Below, piece by piece: positions 1 through 6,398 of a DNA stretch of 14,109 nucleotides. Every line of letters starts with the position of its first letter. The stretch's first letter is position 1. Made by a program: the position numbers and the translations under genes. The stretch comes from Firmicutes bacterium UBA5486 (GTDB lineage Bacteria > Bacillota > UBA4882 > UBA10575). The stretch is from the NCBI GenBank assembly GCA_002427045.1, contig DIPO01000061.1, positions 95,864 to 109,972 on the forward strand, written 5' to 3'. The notes below the pieces were generated by a model that did not search any database, was not told where the DNA came from, and saw nothing but the letters and a program-made list of their open reading frames with translations.

Positions 1-44
1 ATATTGTGCAGGGACAAAAAAATTCAATGGCAACGCAAAAAGCC

Positions 45-722
45 CTAAAAGGAAAGACCCGGGAAGCTATTTAACATTGGTTTGTTTCCACTTTCTTCCA
101 ATTCATCTTGGCCATAGAGGCTTAACAGCCAATTTCGCCAGTTAACTAATCCTACCCCAGTTCGACAAGAAAGTTTAATTACCGGCACCTCCGGATTAAC
201 CTTTCGCAGCTGGGTTTTAAATCGAGATAAAGAAAAATCCGTAAATGGCAGTAAATCAATCTTATTAACTACGACTAAATTAGCTTCTTTAAACAACCGG
301 GAGTGCTTTAAAAGCTTCTCTTCCCCATCCGTAATGCTGAAGAGAATTACTCGGAAACTATCTTCCTGTTCTTCAGGAAAATAGAGTTCTGGGCTTCCAG
401 AAAGCTCATGAAAAAACAGCCTATATCCTGTATCTTCAGGACTCCTTGTCTTTACAGAAGAATCCTTTAATAGATCCGTTTTAATAATAGCTGTAATCCC
501 AGCTGCTCTTAATCTTTCTATATCATATATCGAATTAAACTGGCTATACAGAGCAATAATCTGGAGCCTTCCACCTAAAGACTCGTGGGACCTTCTTATT
601 AGTTGTGTTTTTCCAGAACCGGGGTTTCCCACTAAAAAAATGGTCTTTGGACTACATTTATCCTCTGGTTGACACAAAGCACTATCTTGACCATTTTGGT
701 ATTTCTCCCGATCTGTATACAT
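45..722 (-). CDS. HypB-family SIMIBI GTPase lacking the usual metal-site motifs
   Basis: This is a P-loop GTPase of the HypB/UreG class. Counting from the ATG at 722, it has a Walker A motif GNPGSGKT at about residues 32-39, a guanine-specificity motif NKIDLLP at about 153-159, and an SCRTGVGL segment followed by WRNWLLSLYG at the C-terminus. The segment ITDGEEKLLKHSRLFKEANL just before NKID closely resembles HypB. HypB proteins deliver nickel during [NiFe]-hydrogenase maturation using conserved Cys and His residues (GCHLD and NLVCPA regions). Here those regions read IKTDLLKDSS and GSPELYFPEE, so the metal ligands are absent. The N-terminus has no His-rich stretch, only two cysteines (CQPEDKC). 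Two starts are possible: a GTG at 755 preceded by AAGAGGA, or the ATG at 722 preceded by AGAGGGTG at good spacing; I chose the ATG. No hydrogenase gene is visible, although the downstream neighbour lies outside the window. The GTPase class is firm; the role is unknown. Confidence 0.72.
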   Translation of the reverse strand: MYTDREKYQNGQDSALCQPEDKCSPKTIFLVGNPGSGKTQLIRRSHESLGGRLQIIALYSQFNSIYDIERLRAAGITAIIKTDLLKDSSVKTRSPEDTGYRLFFHELSGSPELYFPEEQEDSFRVILFSITDGEEKLLKHSRLFKEANLVVVNKIDLLPFTDFSLSRFKTQLRKVNPEVPVIKLSCRTGVGLVNWRNWLLSLYGQDELEESGNKPMLNSFPGLSF

Positions 723-776
723 AAAAATCACCCTCTTTCTACCGGGGCTAATCACATTGTCCTCTTTTCAACTGTC

Positions 777-822
777 AAGCCACAATAACTTTATGCAACA
801 GGATAATTGTCTGTCGTGGCCT
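777..822 (-). repeat. Stem-loop just upstream of the HypB-like gene
   Basis: On the minus strand AGGCCAC (822-816) can pair with GTGGCTT (783-777), giving 7 pairs with one G-U. Immediately inside, GACAG can pair with CTGTT, leaving a one-sided bulge. The element ends 21-54 nt before the two candidate GTPase starts, so it would sit in the 5' leader. It matches no riboswitch I know. This is a structural observation only. Confidence 0.3.
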
Positions 823-932
823 CAAGTTAATTTAACAACGTAATTAGCTTCCATCATTCTATTATTACGCAAAAAGGATGATTTTAAGCAACAAATCTAT
901 GAAATAGAGCCTTTGTTCCCTCGTTTTTCCTA

Positions 933-952
933 TATTAGTAATTTTACTAATA
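933..952. repeat. Perfect 9-bp AT-rich palindrome
   Basis: TATTAGTAA (933-941) and TTACTAATA (944-952) are exact reverse complements separated by two T residues. The symmetry fits either a transcription-factor operator or a short hairpin. No T-run follows on the minus strand, so it is a poor intrinsic terminator for ktrA. AT-rich sequence makes chance palindromes fairly common. Confidence 0.4.
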
Positions 953-960
953 GTAGTCGC

Positions 961-986
961 TCACTCCAGCCTTGCTGGGCACGTGA
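961..986 (-). repeat. Small GC-rich stem-loop downstream of ktrA
   Basis: On the minus strand CCAGC pairs with GCTGG around an AAG loop. Flanking TCAC and GTGA extend the helix across an asymmetric internal loop. It lies about 50-75 nt after the ktrA stop. It may stabilise or end the ktr transcript, but there is no U-tract, so I do not call it a terminator. Confidence 0.35.
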
Positions 987-1036
987 AAGAATGAAAATCC
1001 AATTTAATTACGAAATGCTTTATATAATTTCCTCAC

Positions 1037-1699
1037 TTATCTAGTATGATTATTCCATCGATTTAGATCATCGTTTTTTCCTAAAACTATCATTGTGTCC
1101 CCGGGTAAAACTGTCGTTTCAGCACCAGGAGAGACCTCTATATCTCCAGTTTGCTCTCTTTTAACAACAATAACAGTAATTCCCCACCGGTTCCGTAAAT
1201 TTAGCTCACGAAGTGTTTTTCCATGGAAGCTAGCTGGGGTAGTCATCTCTTCAATCCGATAATCTTTAGCAAGTTCAATATAGTCCATAAAATTAGATGA
1301 AACTAGACTATGGGCGATTTTTTTACCCATTTCCTTTTCCGGATAAACAACCCGGTTGGCACCAATCTTTACCAAAACTCTTCCTTGCAGCGTATTAATT
1401 GCTTTAGCTACTACATAAGGAATACCTAGTTCTTTTAAGAGTAAGGTTGTGAGAATATTTGCTTGAACATCTTCGCCGATTGCTACAATTCCGATGTCAA
1501 AATTACTAATTCCTAATGATTTTAAAGCATTAATATCAGTCGCATCGATCTGCACTGCATGGGTAACCTGTGCTGCAACTTCTTTGACCTTAACTTCATC
1601 AATATCAATTGCCAGCACTTCCTGGCCTAACTTAGCCAAGTTCAAAGCAATACTAGAGCCAAAACGTCCTAATCCAATAACAACAATTTGTTTTTTCAT
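1037..1699 (-). CDS. ktrA: KtrA-type potassium uptake regulatory subunit (RCK protein)
   Basis: This is the cytosolic gating-ring subunit of a Ktr potassium uptake system; an octameric ring binds ATP/ADP and opens or closes the KtrB pore. The N-terminal RCK_N Rossmann domain (about residues 1-125) has the nucleotide-binding motif GLGRFGSSIA at 9-18 and acidic residues AIDID (30-34) ending the second strand. A C-terminal RCK_C domain covers about 135-215 (GKTLRELNLRNRWGITVIVV, then LPGDTMIVLG). The 220-residue length matches single-RCK KtrA/KtrC proteins and is about half of the two-domain TrkA of enterobacteria. The gene follows ktrB after 31 nt with GGAGG and GAGGG before the ATG, so the two are surely co-transcribed. 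RCK_C domains of Firmicute KtrA/KtrC bind cyclic di-AMP, so the same control is plausible here. Confidence 0.93.
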   Translation of the reverse strand: MKKQIVVIGLGRFGSSIALNLAKLGQEVLAIDIDEVKVKEVAAQVTHAVQIDATDINALKSLGISNFDIGIVAIGEDVQANILTTLLLKELGIPYVVAKAINTLQGRVLVKIGANRVVYPEKEMGKKIAHSLVSSNFMDYIELAKDYRIEEMTTPASFHGKTLRELNLRNRWGITVIVVKREQTGDIEVSPGAETTVLPGDTMIVLGKNDDLNRWNNHTR

Positions 1700-1730
1700 C
1701 TTCCCTCAAATCCTCCACAACACGGTCTAG

Positions 1731-3104
1731 TCAACCGATGATCACTTTTTCTTCAACAAAACGTACAGACTCAGTCTGTTGTAAGCTCCGTGTTACTGCC
1801 ATTATAATCGTAAATAACCCCACTCGGCCTGAGAACATAGTAAAGATTAGAAGTACTCTACCTAAATCAGAAAGCAAAGGGGTTATTCCTGTCGAAAGCC
1901 CCACCGTACCAAAGGCTGAAGTCGCTTCAAAAAACAAGGTGATAAAAGGCATGTTTTGATCAGTAATATTTAACAGTAAGGTTGTTAATACTACTAAACT
2001 CATTGAGATCGTACTCACAGTAACTGCTTTAAGAACAACATCATTAGAAAGCCGGCGTTCAAAAACCTCTGTTTCTTTTTTTCCTTTAATCATTGACCAA
2101 ACAGTAGCCAAAATAGTCCCAAAAGTAGTAGTCTTTATTCCGCCCCCAGTAGAACTGGGAGAAGCTCCGATAAACATCATGATTATCATAAAAAGCAATG
2201 TTGAGTTCCTTAACTTTCCGATTGGTAAAGAATTAAACCCGGCAGTTCTAGGAGTTACCGCCTGAAAAAAGGTGCTGATAATTTTCGTGGATATGGGTAA
2301 GTGACTAAGTGTTTCGGGGTTAGTATACTCTAATAACATAAAACCAAAAAAGCCGGCGATGATTAATAATCCCGTACTTGATAATACTATCTTTGAATGT
2401 AAAGATAATCTCCTGCCAGAACGATGGCCTTTTATATCCATCAAAACAGGAAAACCTAAGCCACCAATAATAATAAGAAAGGCAATAACCAGAGAGACTA
2501 ACCAATCCCCCACATAAGCTGTTAAACTTGAAAAAGGGGCATAAATTCGCCCAAAGAGATCAAAACCGGCATTACAAAATGCCGATATAGCATGGAATAT
2601 TCCATATAAGATAGCCTGTTTAATTGGCATATCATAAAGAAAACGTAGGGTTAGTAAAAGTGCACCCGTACCCTCACATAAAAAAGTCACCTTAACAACT
2701 TGTTTTATCAGTCGGACAAGACCGGCCAATTTATACTGGTTAAAGGCCTCTTGAATTAAAAGCCGTTCCCGCAGACCAATCCTTTTTCCTGCTAAAATCG
2801 CTAACATCGTGCTGAACGTCATAAATCCCAACCCACCAATCTGGATTAGGATAATAACAATAACTTGTCCAAAAGTAGATAAATAAGTTCCGGTATCTAC
2901 AACCACCAATCCGGTAACGCAGACAGCTGAAGTAGCAGTAAAAAGAGCATCTAGATAGCGAAGCGGAGTTTTACTGGCCGTAGCAGCCGGGAGTTTTAAC
3001 AGAAGTGAACCGATAAGAATTACCCCCGCAAAACCAATAACCATAACCTGCGAAGGAGAGATCTCCCTGAAATAAGATATAAATTTTTTTCGAATCCAAT
3101 CCAT
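1731..3104 (-). CDS. ktrB: KtrB/TrkH-family potassium uptake pore subunit
   Basis: This is a polytopic membrane protein of the SKT superfamily that conducts K+ (often Na+-coupled) into the cell. All four pore-loop repeats are visible, each with its filter glycine: TSAVCVTGL (58-66), SAFCNAGF (174-181), TPRTAGF (284-290) and TSAFGTVGL (395-403). The flexible gating loop of the third repeat is present as GASPSSTGGGIKTTT (about 313-327). The length of 457 residues and the short, basic N-terminus fit KtrB rather than the longer TrkH. The start is an ATG 21 nt after the prmC stop, preceded by AAAGAGG. It forms one unit with ktrA downstream. No c-di-AMP (ydaO-type) riboswitch can fit in the short gap upstream, so any cyclic di-AMP control would have to act on the protein or at a distant promoter. 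Confidence 0.94.
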   Translation of the reverse strand: MDWIRKKFISYFREISPSQVMVIGFAGVILIGSLLLKLPAATASKTPLRYLDALFTATSAVCVTGLVVVDTGTYLSTFGQVIVIILIQIGGLGFMTFSTMLAILAGKRIGLRERLLIQEAFNQYKLAGLVRLIKQVVKVTFLCEGTGALLLTLRFLYDMPIKQAILYGIFHAISAFCNAGFDLFGRIYAPFSSLTAYVGDWLVSLVIAFLIIIGGLGFPVLMDIKGHRSGRRLSLHSKIVLSSTGLLIIAGFFGFMLLEYTNPETLSHLPISTKIISTFFQAVTPRTAGFNSLPIGKLRNSTLLFMIIMMFIGASPSSTGGGIKTTTFGTILATVWSMIKGKKETEVFERRLSNDVVLKAVTVSTISMSLVVLTTLLLNITDQNMPFITLFFEATSAFGTVGLSTGITPLLSDLGRVLLIFTMFSGRVGLFTIIMAVTRSLQQTESVRFVEEKVIIG

Positions 3105-3125
3105 TCCTAAAACCTCTTTAAATGA

Positions 3126-3977
3126 TTACTGGCAAATAGCAACCCGGGGTAAATTAGAGTAATCCTTATAAGAGTATACTTTACTAAATCCAGCTTTCGT
3201 GGCTGCCTCTTTTATCAGAGAAAACTGATCATAGCCATGCTCTAAAGCAAGAAAGCCACCAGGAATTAGATACTTACCAGCACTTTCTATTATCCGATTG
3301 ATAATCTCCATTCCCTTCATACCACCATCTAAAGCAGTATGTGGTTCCGCTCTAACTTCCTTGGATAATGAAGGAATTACCTCGGAGGGAATATAAGGAG
3401 GATTAGAAACTATCCCAGTATAACTGCCCTGCTTCTCTACAGGAAGAGCAGCAAAAAGATCTCCGCTATAAAAAGCAACTCGCTCATTAAGCTGCTGCCT
3501 CATGGCATTCTCTTTTGCCACCCCAATCGCAGCTGGACTAATATCAACAGCATCTATTTGATAAGTAGGTAAGTAATGAGCTAAAGAGAGGGCTACCACT
3601 CCACTACCAGTCCCCAAGTCTAAAATTTGCCCTTCATCCCAATCTTTAGTAAACTCTAATACCATCTCAATTAGAATTTCGGTCTCCGGACGAGGCACTA
3701 GCACATCAGGAGTAACATAGAAATCCCAATTTAAAAATTGTTTTTCTCCAGTTATATAAGCCAGTGGTTTACCCGATAACCTCTGGCTTATTACTTCTTT
3801 ATATTTGTTGATCTCTCCAGAATTTAATGGACGATCATGATCCGTATATAGTCTTAAGCGATCTAATCCCAAAACATGAGAAAGTAGTAGTTCTGCCTCT
3901 AGTCTGGCAGATTCTAAGCTGTGTTTCTTGAAAAAAAGAGTGGTTTGGGTAAGAATCCATCCTATTGTAGGGTTCAT
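3126..3977 (-). CDS. prmC: Peptide chain release factor N5-glutamine methyltransferase
   Basis: PrmC (HemK) uses SAM to methylate the glutamine of the GGQ motif of release factors, which speeds peptide release. A helical N-terminal substrate-binding domain (about 1-90) is followed by the linker VPRPETE (94-100). The Rossmann methyltransferase core has the SAM-binding motif DLGTGSG (120-126) and the catalytic NPPYIP (192-197), which positions the glutamine amide. The 283-residue length is typical. I start at the ATG at 3977, whose A is also the last base of the prfA stop (TGATG), instead of the TTG one codon earlier; a GAGGGAG sequence lies just upstream. The coupling to prfA, its substrate, is the usual arrangement in bacteria. 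Confidence 0.95.
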   Translation of the reverse strand: MNPTIGWILTQTTLFFKKHSLESARLEAELLLSHVLGLDRLRLYTDHDRPLNSGEINKYKEVISQRLSGKPLAYITGEKQFLNWDFYVTPDVLVPRPETEILIEMVLEFTKDWDEGQILDLGTGSGVVALSLAHYLPTYQIDAVDISPAAIGVAKENAMRQQLNERVAFYSGDLFAALPVEKQGSYTGIVSNPPYIPSEVIPSLSKEVRAEPHTALDGGMKGMEIINRIIESAGKYLIPGGFLALEHGYDQFSLIKEAATKAGFSKVYSYKDYSNLPRVAICQ

Positions 3978-5056
3978 CAAACCACTCCCTCATCAACCTG
4001 CTTAAGTTTTTCCGTCTGCTCTGAAATAATCAGATTTGAGATAATCTCTTCTAAATCACCCGCAATGATCGAATCCAAATGATATAAAGTAAGGTTAATA
4101 CGATGATCTGTAATTCGGTTCTGAGGAAAATTATAAGTTCTAATCCTTTCGCTCCGGTCTCCCGACTTTACCATACTCCGCCGGGTAGAATCAATCTCTT
4201 GCTGTTGTTCCTGGATTATCTTATCCAATAAACGAGCTCTTAAAATCTTAAAGGCTTTTTCTTTATTCTTTAATTGTGATTTCTCATCCTGACAAGTTAC
4301 TACCATCCCCGTTGGAAGATGGGTAATCCTAACAGCCGAATCTGTTGTGTTTACACTCTGCCCTCCATGTCCGGAAGAACGATAAACATCAATCCGTAAA
4401 TCATTAGCTGCTAATTCAATTTCTACTTCCTCTGCCTCCGGAAGAACTACTACTGTAGCAGCAGAAGTGTGAATTCTTCCCCCTGTTTCGGTATCAGGAA
4501 TCCTCTGTACCCTGTGGACACCGCTCTCATACTTCAAGCGGCTATAGGCACCCTTTCCCTCAATTGAAAAGATTATCTCTTTAAACCCACCTAATTCAGT
4601 AGGATTCGAACTCATGATCTCTGCTTTCCAGCCAAAGGTTTCAGCATATCTTGTATACATTCTAAAAAGATCAGCCGCAAAAAGAGCAGCCTCATCCCCA
4701 CCAGTACCCGCTCTAATCTCAACCAGAACGTTCTTATCATCATTGGGATCTTTCGGAAGCAACAAAAGCTTAATTTCTTGTTCTAATTTTTCTTTCTCCT
4801 CTTCCAATAAACTAACCTCTTCTTTAAGGAGAATCTCTTCATCATCGGATGGCTTTTCCAAAAGCAATTCCTTAGCTACCTCTAGATCGGTTTCAACCTG
4901 TTCGTAACGGTGATAAGCCGTAATAATTGGAGTTAAATCTGCGTGACTTTTAGCAAGTTTCCGCATCTCCTGCAAATCTGTTAGCAGTTCCGGATCAGCC
5001 ATCTTTTTTTCTAAAGCTTTGTACTTCTCATATAAAGCTGCCAGTTTTCCTAACAT
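3977..5056 (-). CDS. prfA: Peptide chain release factor 1
   Basis: RF1 reads UAA and UAG in the ribosomal A site and triggers hydrolysis of the finished peptide. The catalytic loop GHGGQSVNTTDSAVR places GGQ at 231-233, and the RF1 core segment RVQRIPDTETGGRIHTSAAT is intact. The stop-codon recognition tripeptide is PDT (187-189), a variant of the usual PxT such as PAT or PET; RF2 would carry SPF there. The long charged helical domain 1 (about 1-110) is present, and the 359-residue length is normal. The ATG at 5056 has GAGGT six nt upstream. It overlaps prmC by one base, which suggests translational coupling. Confidence 0.96.
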   Translation of the reverse strand: MLGKLAALYEKYKALEKKMADPELLTDLQEMRKLAKSHADLTPIITAYHRYEQVETDLEVAKELLLEKPSDDEEILLKEEVSLLEEEKEKLEQEIKLLLLPKDPNDDKNVLVEIRAGTGGDEAALFAADLFRMYTRYAETFGWKAEIMSSNPTELGGFKEIIFSIEGKGAYSRLKYESGVHRVQRIPDTETGGRIHTSAATVVVLPEAEEVEIELAANDLRIDVYRSSGHGGQSVNTTDSAVRITHLPTGMVVTCQDEKSQLKNKEKAFKILRARLLDKIIQEQQQEIDSTRRSMVKSGDRSERIRTYNFPQNRITDHRINLTLYHLDSIIAGDLEEIISNLIISEQTEKLKQVDEGVV

Positions 5057-5099
5057 TAAACTACCTCACTCTTTATATTTCTCAATCCCCATTACTCTT

Positions 5100-6014
5100 T
5101 TACAAATGCATCTTATCTTTTTGCGGAAAAATCAGATTATTATTTTGCTCTAAAGCTAAAACTTGTTTTAAGGCCATAATTGCTACCTCAAGCTGACTAT
5201 CATCAGGTTCACGCGTAGTTAACCGCTGAAGCATCAAACCAGGCCAGCTTAGAGCTCTCCACAAGAAGAAGGACTGATTTTTTCCGGAGATTTTAATTAA
5301 TTCATATGATATTCCTGCTACTACCGGTAATAGAAGGATTCGAGATAAAAGCCGCATCGCAATTGTCTGTTCACCAAGAAAAGAGAAGACAATAGCACTA
5401 ACAATCACCACAAACAATAGAAAACTAGTACCACACCTAGGATGAAGAGTAGTTTTAGGCCTAGCATTCTCTACAGTTAATTCTTGACCGGCTTCATAGG
5501 TATGGATTACTTTATGCTCTGCACCATGATAGGCAAAGACCCGTTTAATATCTGGAACATAAGAAACCGCAGTTATATATAAAACCAAAACCACAGCACG
5601 AATCAGGCCTTCAGTCAGATTACGCCAAAATACTCCGGGAAGAAATCTCCCTACCAAACCACGGATGAATAATGGAAGTACAATGAAGAGAAGAATAGTA
5701 AATCCCAGAGCAAAAAGAATCATTAGTGCCATTTCCCAGAAAGAAAGTTCTTCCTCACCTTCAGTATCCATAAATTGATTAGCCGAATACTGCAAAGCCT
5801 TTAATCCTAAAACAAATGACTCTGCCAAGGCAACTACGCCCCGGATAAATGGTAGCCGTAAAACAGGATGCTTTTGAGTATAGGATCCTAACTTTTCACT
5901 ACGGACACTCATTTCTTCAGTGTCTTTGCGAACAGCAATCGCATAGTGCGATCTCCCGCGCATCATTACCCCTTCAATTACAGCTTGCCCGCCATATTGG
6001 TAATTATTTGCCAC
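5100..6014 (-). CDS. DUF1385 family membrane protein (YqhQ-like)
   Basis: This is a member of the DUF1385 family, a group of multi-pass membrane proteins of unknown biochemical function common in Firmicutes. Family signatures are clear: YGGQAVIEGVMMRG near the N-terminus, YHGAEHKVIHTYEAG in the middle, and LHPRCGTSFLLFVV in the C-terminal half. Hydrophobic spans include ALMILFALGFTILLFIVL, AVVLVLYITAV and FLLFVVIVSAIVFSFLG, so I expect at least four membrane segments. The conserved His, Glu and Cys residues could be functional, but no activity is established. I use the GTG at 6014 (304 residues), preceded by AGAAGGTGG at good spacing; the GTG three codons earlier lies inside that ribosome binding site. 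It stands just upstream of prfA, probably in the same transcript. Confidence 0.88.
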   Translation of the reverse strand: MANNYQYGGQAVIEGVMMRGRSHYAIAVRKDTEEMSVRSEKLGSYTQKHPVLRLPFIRGVVALAESFVLGLKALQYSANQFMDTEGEEELSFWEMALMILFALGFTILLFIVLPLFIRGLVGRFLPGVFWRNLTEGLIRAVVLVLYITAVSYVPDIKRVFAYHGAEHKVIHTYEAGQELTVENARPKTTLHPRCGTSFLLFVVIVSAIVFSFLGEQTIAMRLLSRILLLPVVAGISYELIKISGKNQSFFLWRALSWPGLMLQRLTTREPDDSQLEVAIMALKQVLALEQNNNLIFPQKDKMHL

Positions 6015-6080
6015 AATTACCACCTTCTTAATTATTATTAAACTATTTTGTTATATACCGCAGCCCCTGCAAGCATGAAT

Positions 6081-6117
6081 AGTTTAAAACAGAGCTTTTA
6101 ATGCTCTGTTTTAAACT
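6081..6117. terminator. Perfect 15-bp palindrome, terminator after rpmE
   Basis: AGTTTAAAACAGAGC (6081-6095) and GCTCTGTTTTAAACT (6103-6117) are exact reverse complements with a 7-nt loop. On the minus strand the helix starts at the last base of the rpmE stop codon, and TTTT sits in the 3' arm with A-rich flanks. This is the usual form of an intrinsic terminator. Its symmetry means it could work in either direction. It separates rpmE from the DUF1385-prfA-prmC-ktrBA series. Confidence 0.8.
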
Positions 6118-6323
6118 TACTTCCCGCTTTTTTTTAGCCGCTTCTGGAACTTCTCCACCTGTCCACCGGAATCAACAATTCTTTGTTTCCCTGTAAAAAA
6201 GGGATGACATTTAGAACAGATCTCAACGCGGATCTCTTTTTTGGTAGAACCGGTTTCAAAACTCTCACCACAGGCACAAGTTACAGTCGTTTTCGAATAC
6301 TCAGGATGAATACCCTGTTTCAT
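6117..6323 (-). CDS. rpmE: 50S ribosomal protein L31, zinc-binding type
   Basis: This encodes L31, a small protein of the large ribosomal subunit at the intersubunit bridge. The start MKQGIHPEY is the family hallmark, so I use the ATG at 6323 and not the GTG three codons upstream; the AAGGTG before it is the ribosome binding site. Four cysteines, CAC at 16-18 and CSKC at 36-39, mark the zinc-containing (C+) form. Bacteria short of zinc often swap this for a paralogue without cysteines, which is not in this window. The length is 68 residues with a basic tail. It has its own promoter (6362-6390) and terminator, so it is probably a monocistronic unit. Confidence 0.95.
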   Translation of the reverse strand: MKQGIHPEYSKTTVTCACGESFETGSTKKEIRVEICSKCHPFFTGKQRIVDSGGQVEKFQKRLKKSGK

Positions 6324-6361
6324 TGGTCTCACCTTCTTACTTAAGGTTTTTTAACTCTGAC

Positions 6362-6390
6362 ATTATATCATAGCCTAAATTTTTCTGCAA
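6362..6390 (-). promoter_or_regulatory. Sigma-A promoter for rpmE
   Basis: On the minus strand there is a -35 box TTGCAG (6390-6385), a spacer of exactly 17 nt, and a perfect -10 box TATAAT (6367-6362). It sits in the 75-nt gap between metK and rpmE, about 40 nt before the rpmE ATG. The predicted start is near 6355. Four of six -35 positions and all six -10 positions match the consensus. Confidence 0.85.
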
Positions 6391-6398
6391 GAATCCCC

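Larger units (their letters stand above)
756..1036. other. 281-nt gene-free gap with small inverted repeats
   Basis: This gap lies between the ktrA stop and the HypB-like GTPase. I found no credible gene in it on either strand. It holds three inverted repeats, listed separately: 777-822, 933-952 and 961-986. It would be the 3' region of the ktr transcript and the 5' region of the GTPase gene. A TTGACA at 773-778 is too close to the GTPase start to work as a -35 box for a promoter upstream of that gene. I see no convincing promoter and no terminator with a clear T-run. Confidence 0.5.

Noticed and set aside
45..722. Calling the GTPase hypB and inferring [NiFe]-hydrogenase maturation
   Set aside because: Both metal-binding motifs of HypB are missing and no hydrogenase gene is visible, so a functional gene name would overstate the evidence.
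773..778. TTGACA as a -35 box for the HypB-like gene
   Set aside because: A 17-nt spacer would put the -10 box on the candidate GTG start, where the sequence (GTGATT) does not resemble TATAAT.
3105..3125. Possible c-di-AMP riboswitch upstream of ktrB
   Set aside because: The space between prmC and ktrB is only 21 nt and holds just a ribosome binding site. No ydaO core sequence is present there or in the gap after ktrA.
4614..4907. 97-codon Ser-rich plus-strand open frame opposite prfA
   Set aside because: The composition reflects the complement of the Glu/Lys-rich helical domain of RF1. It shows no family features.
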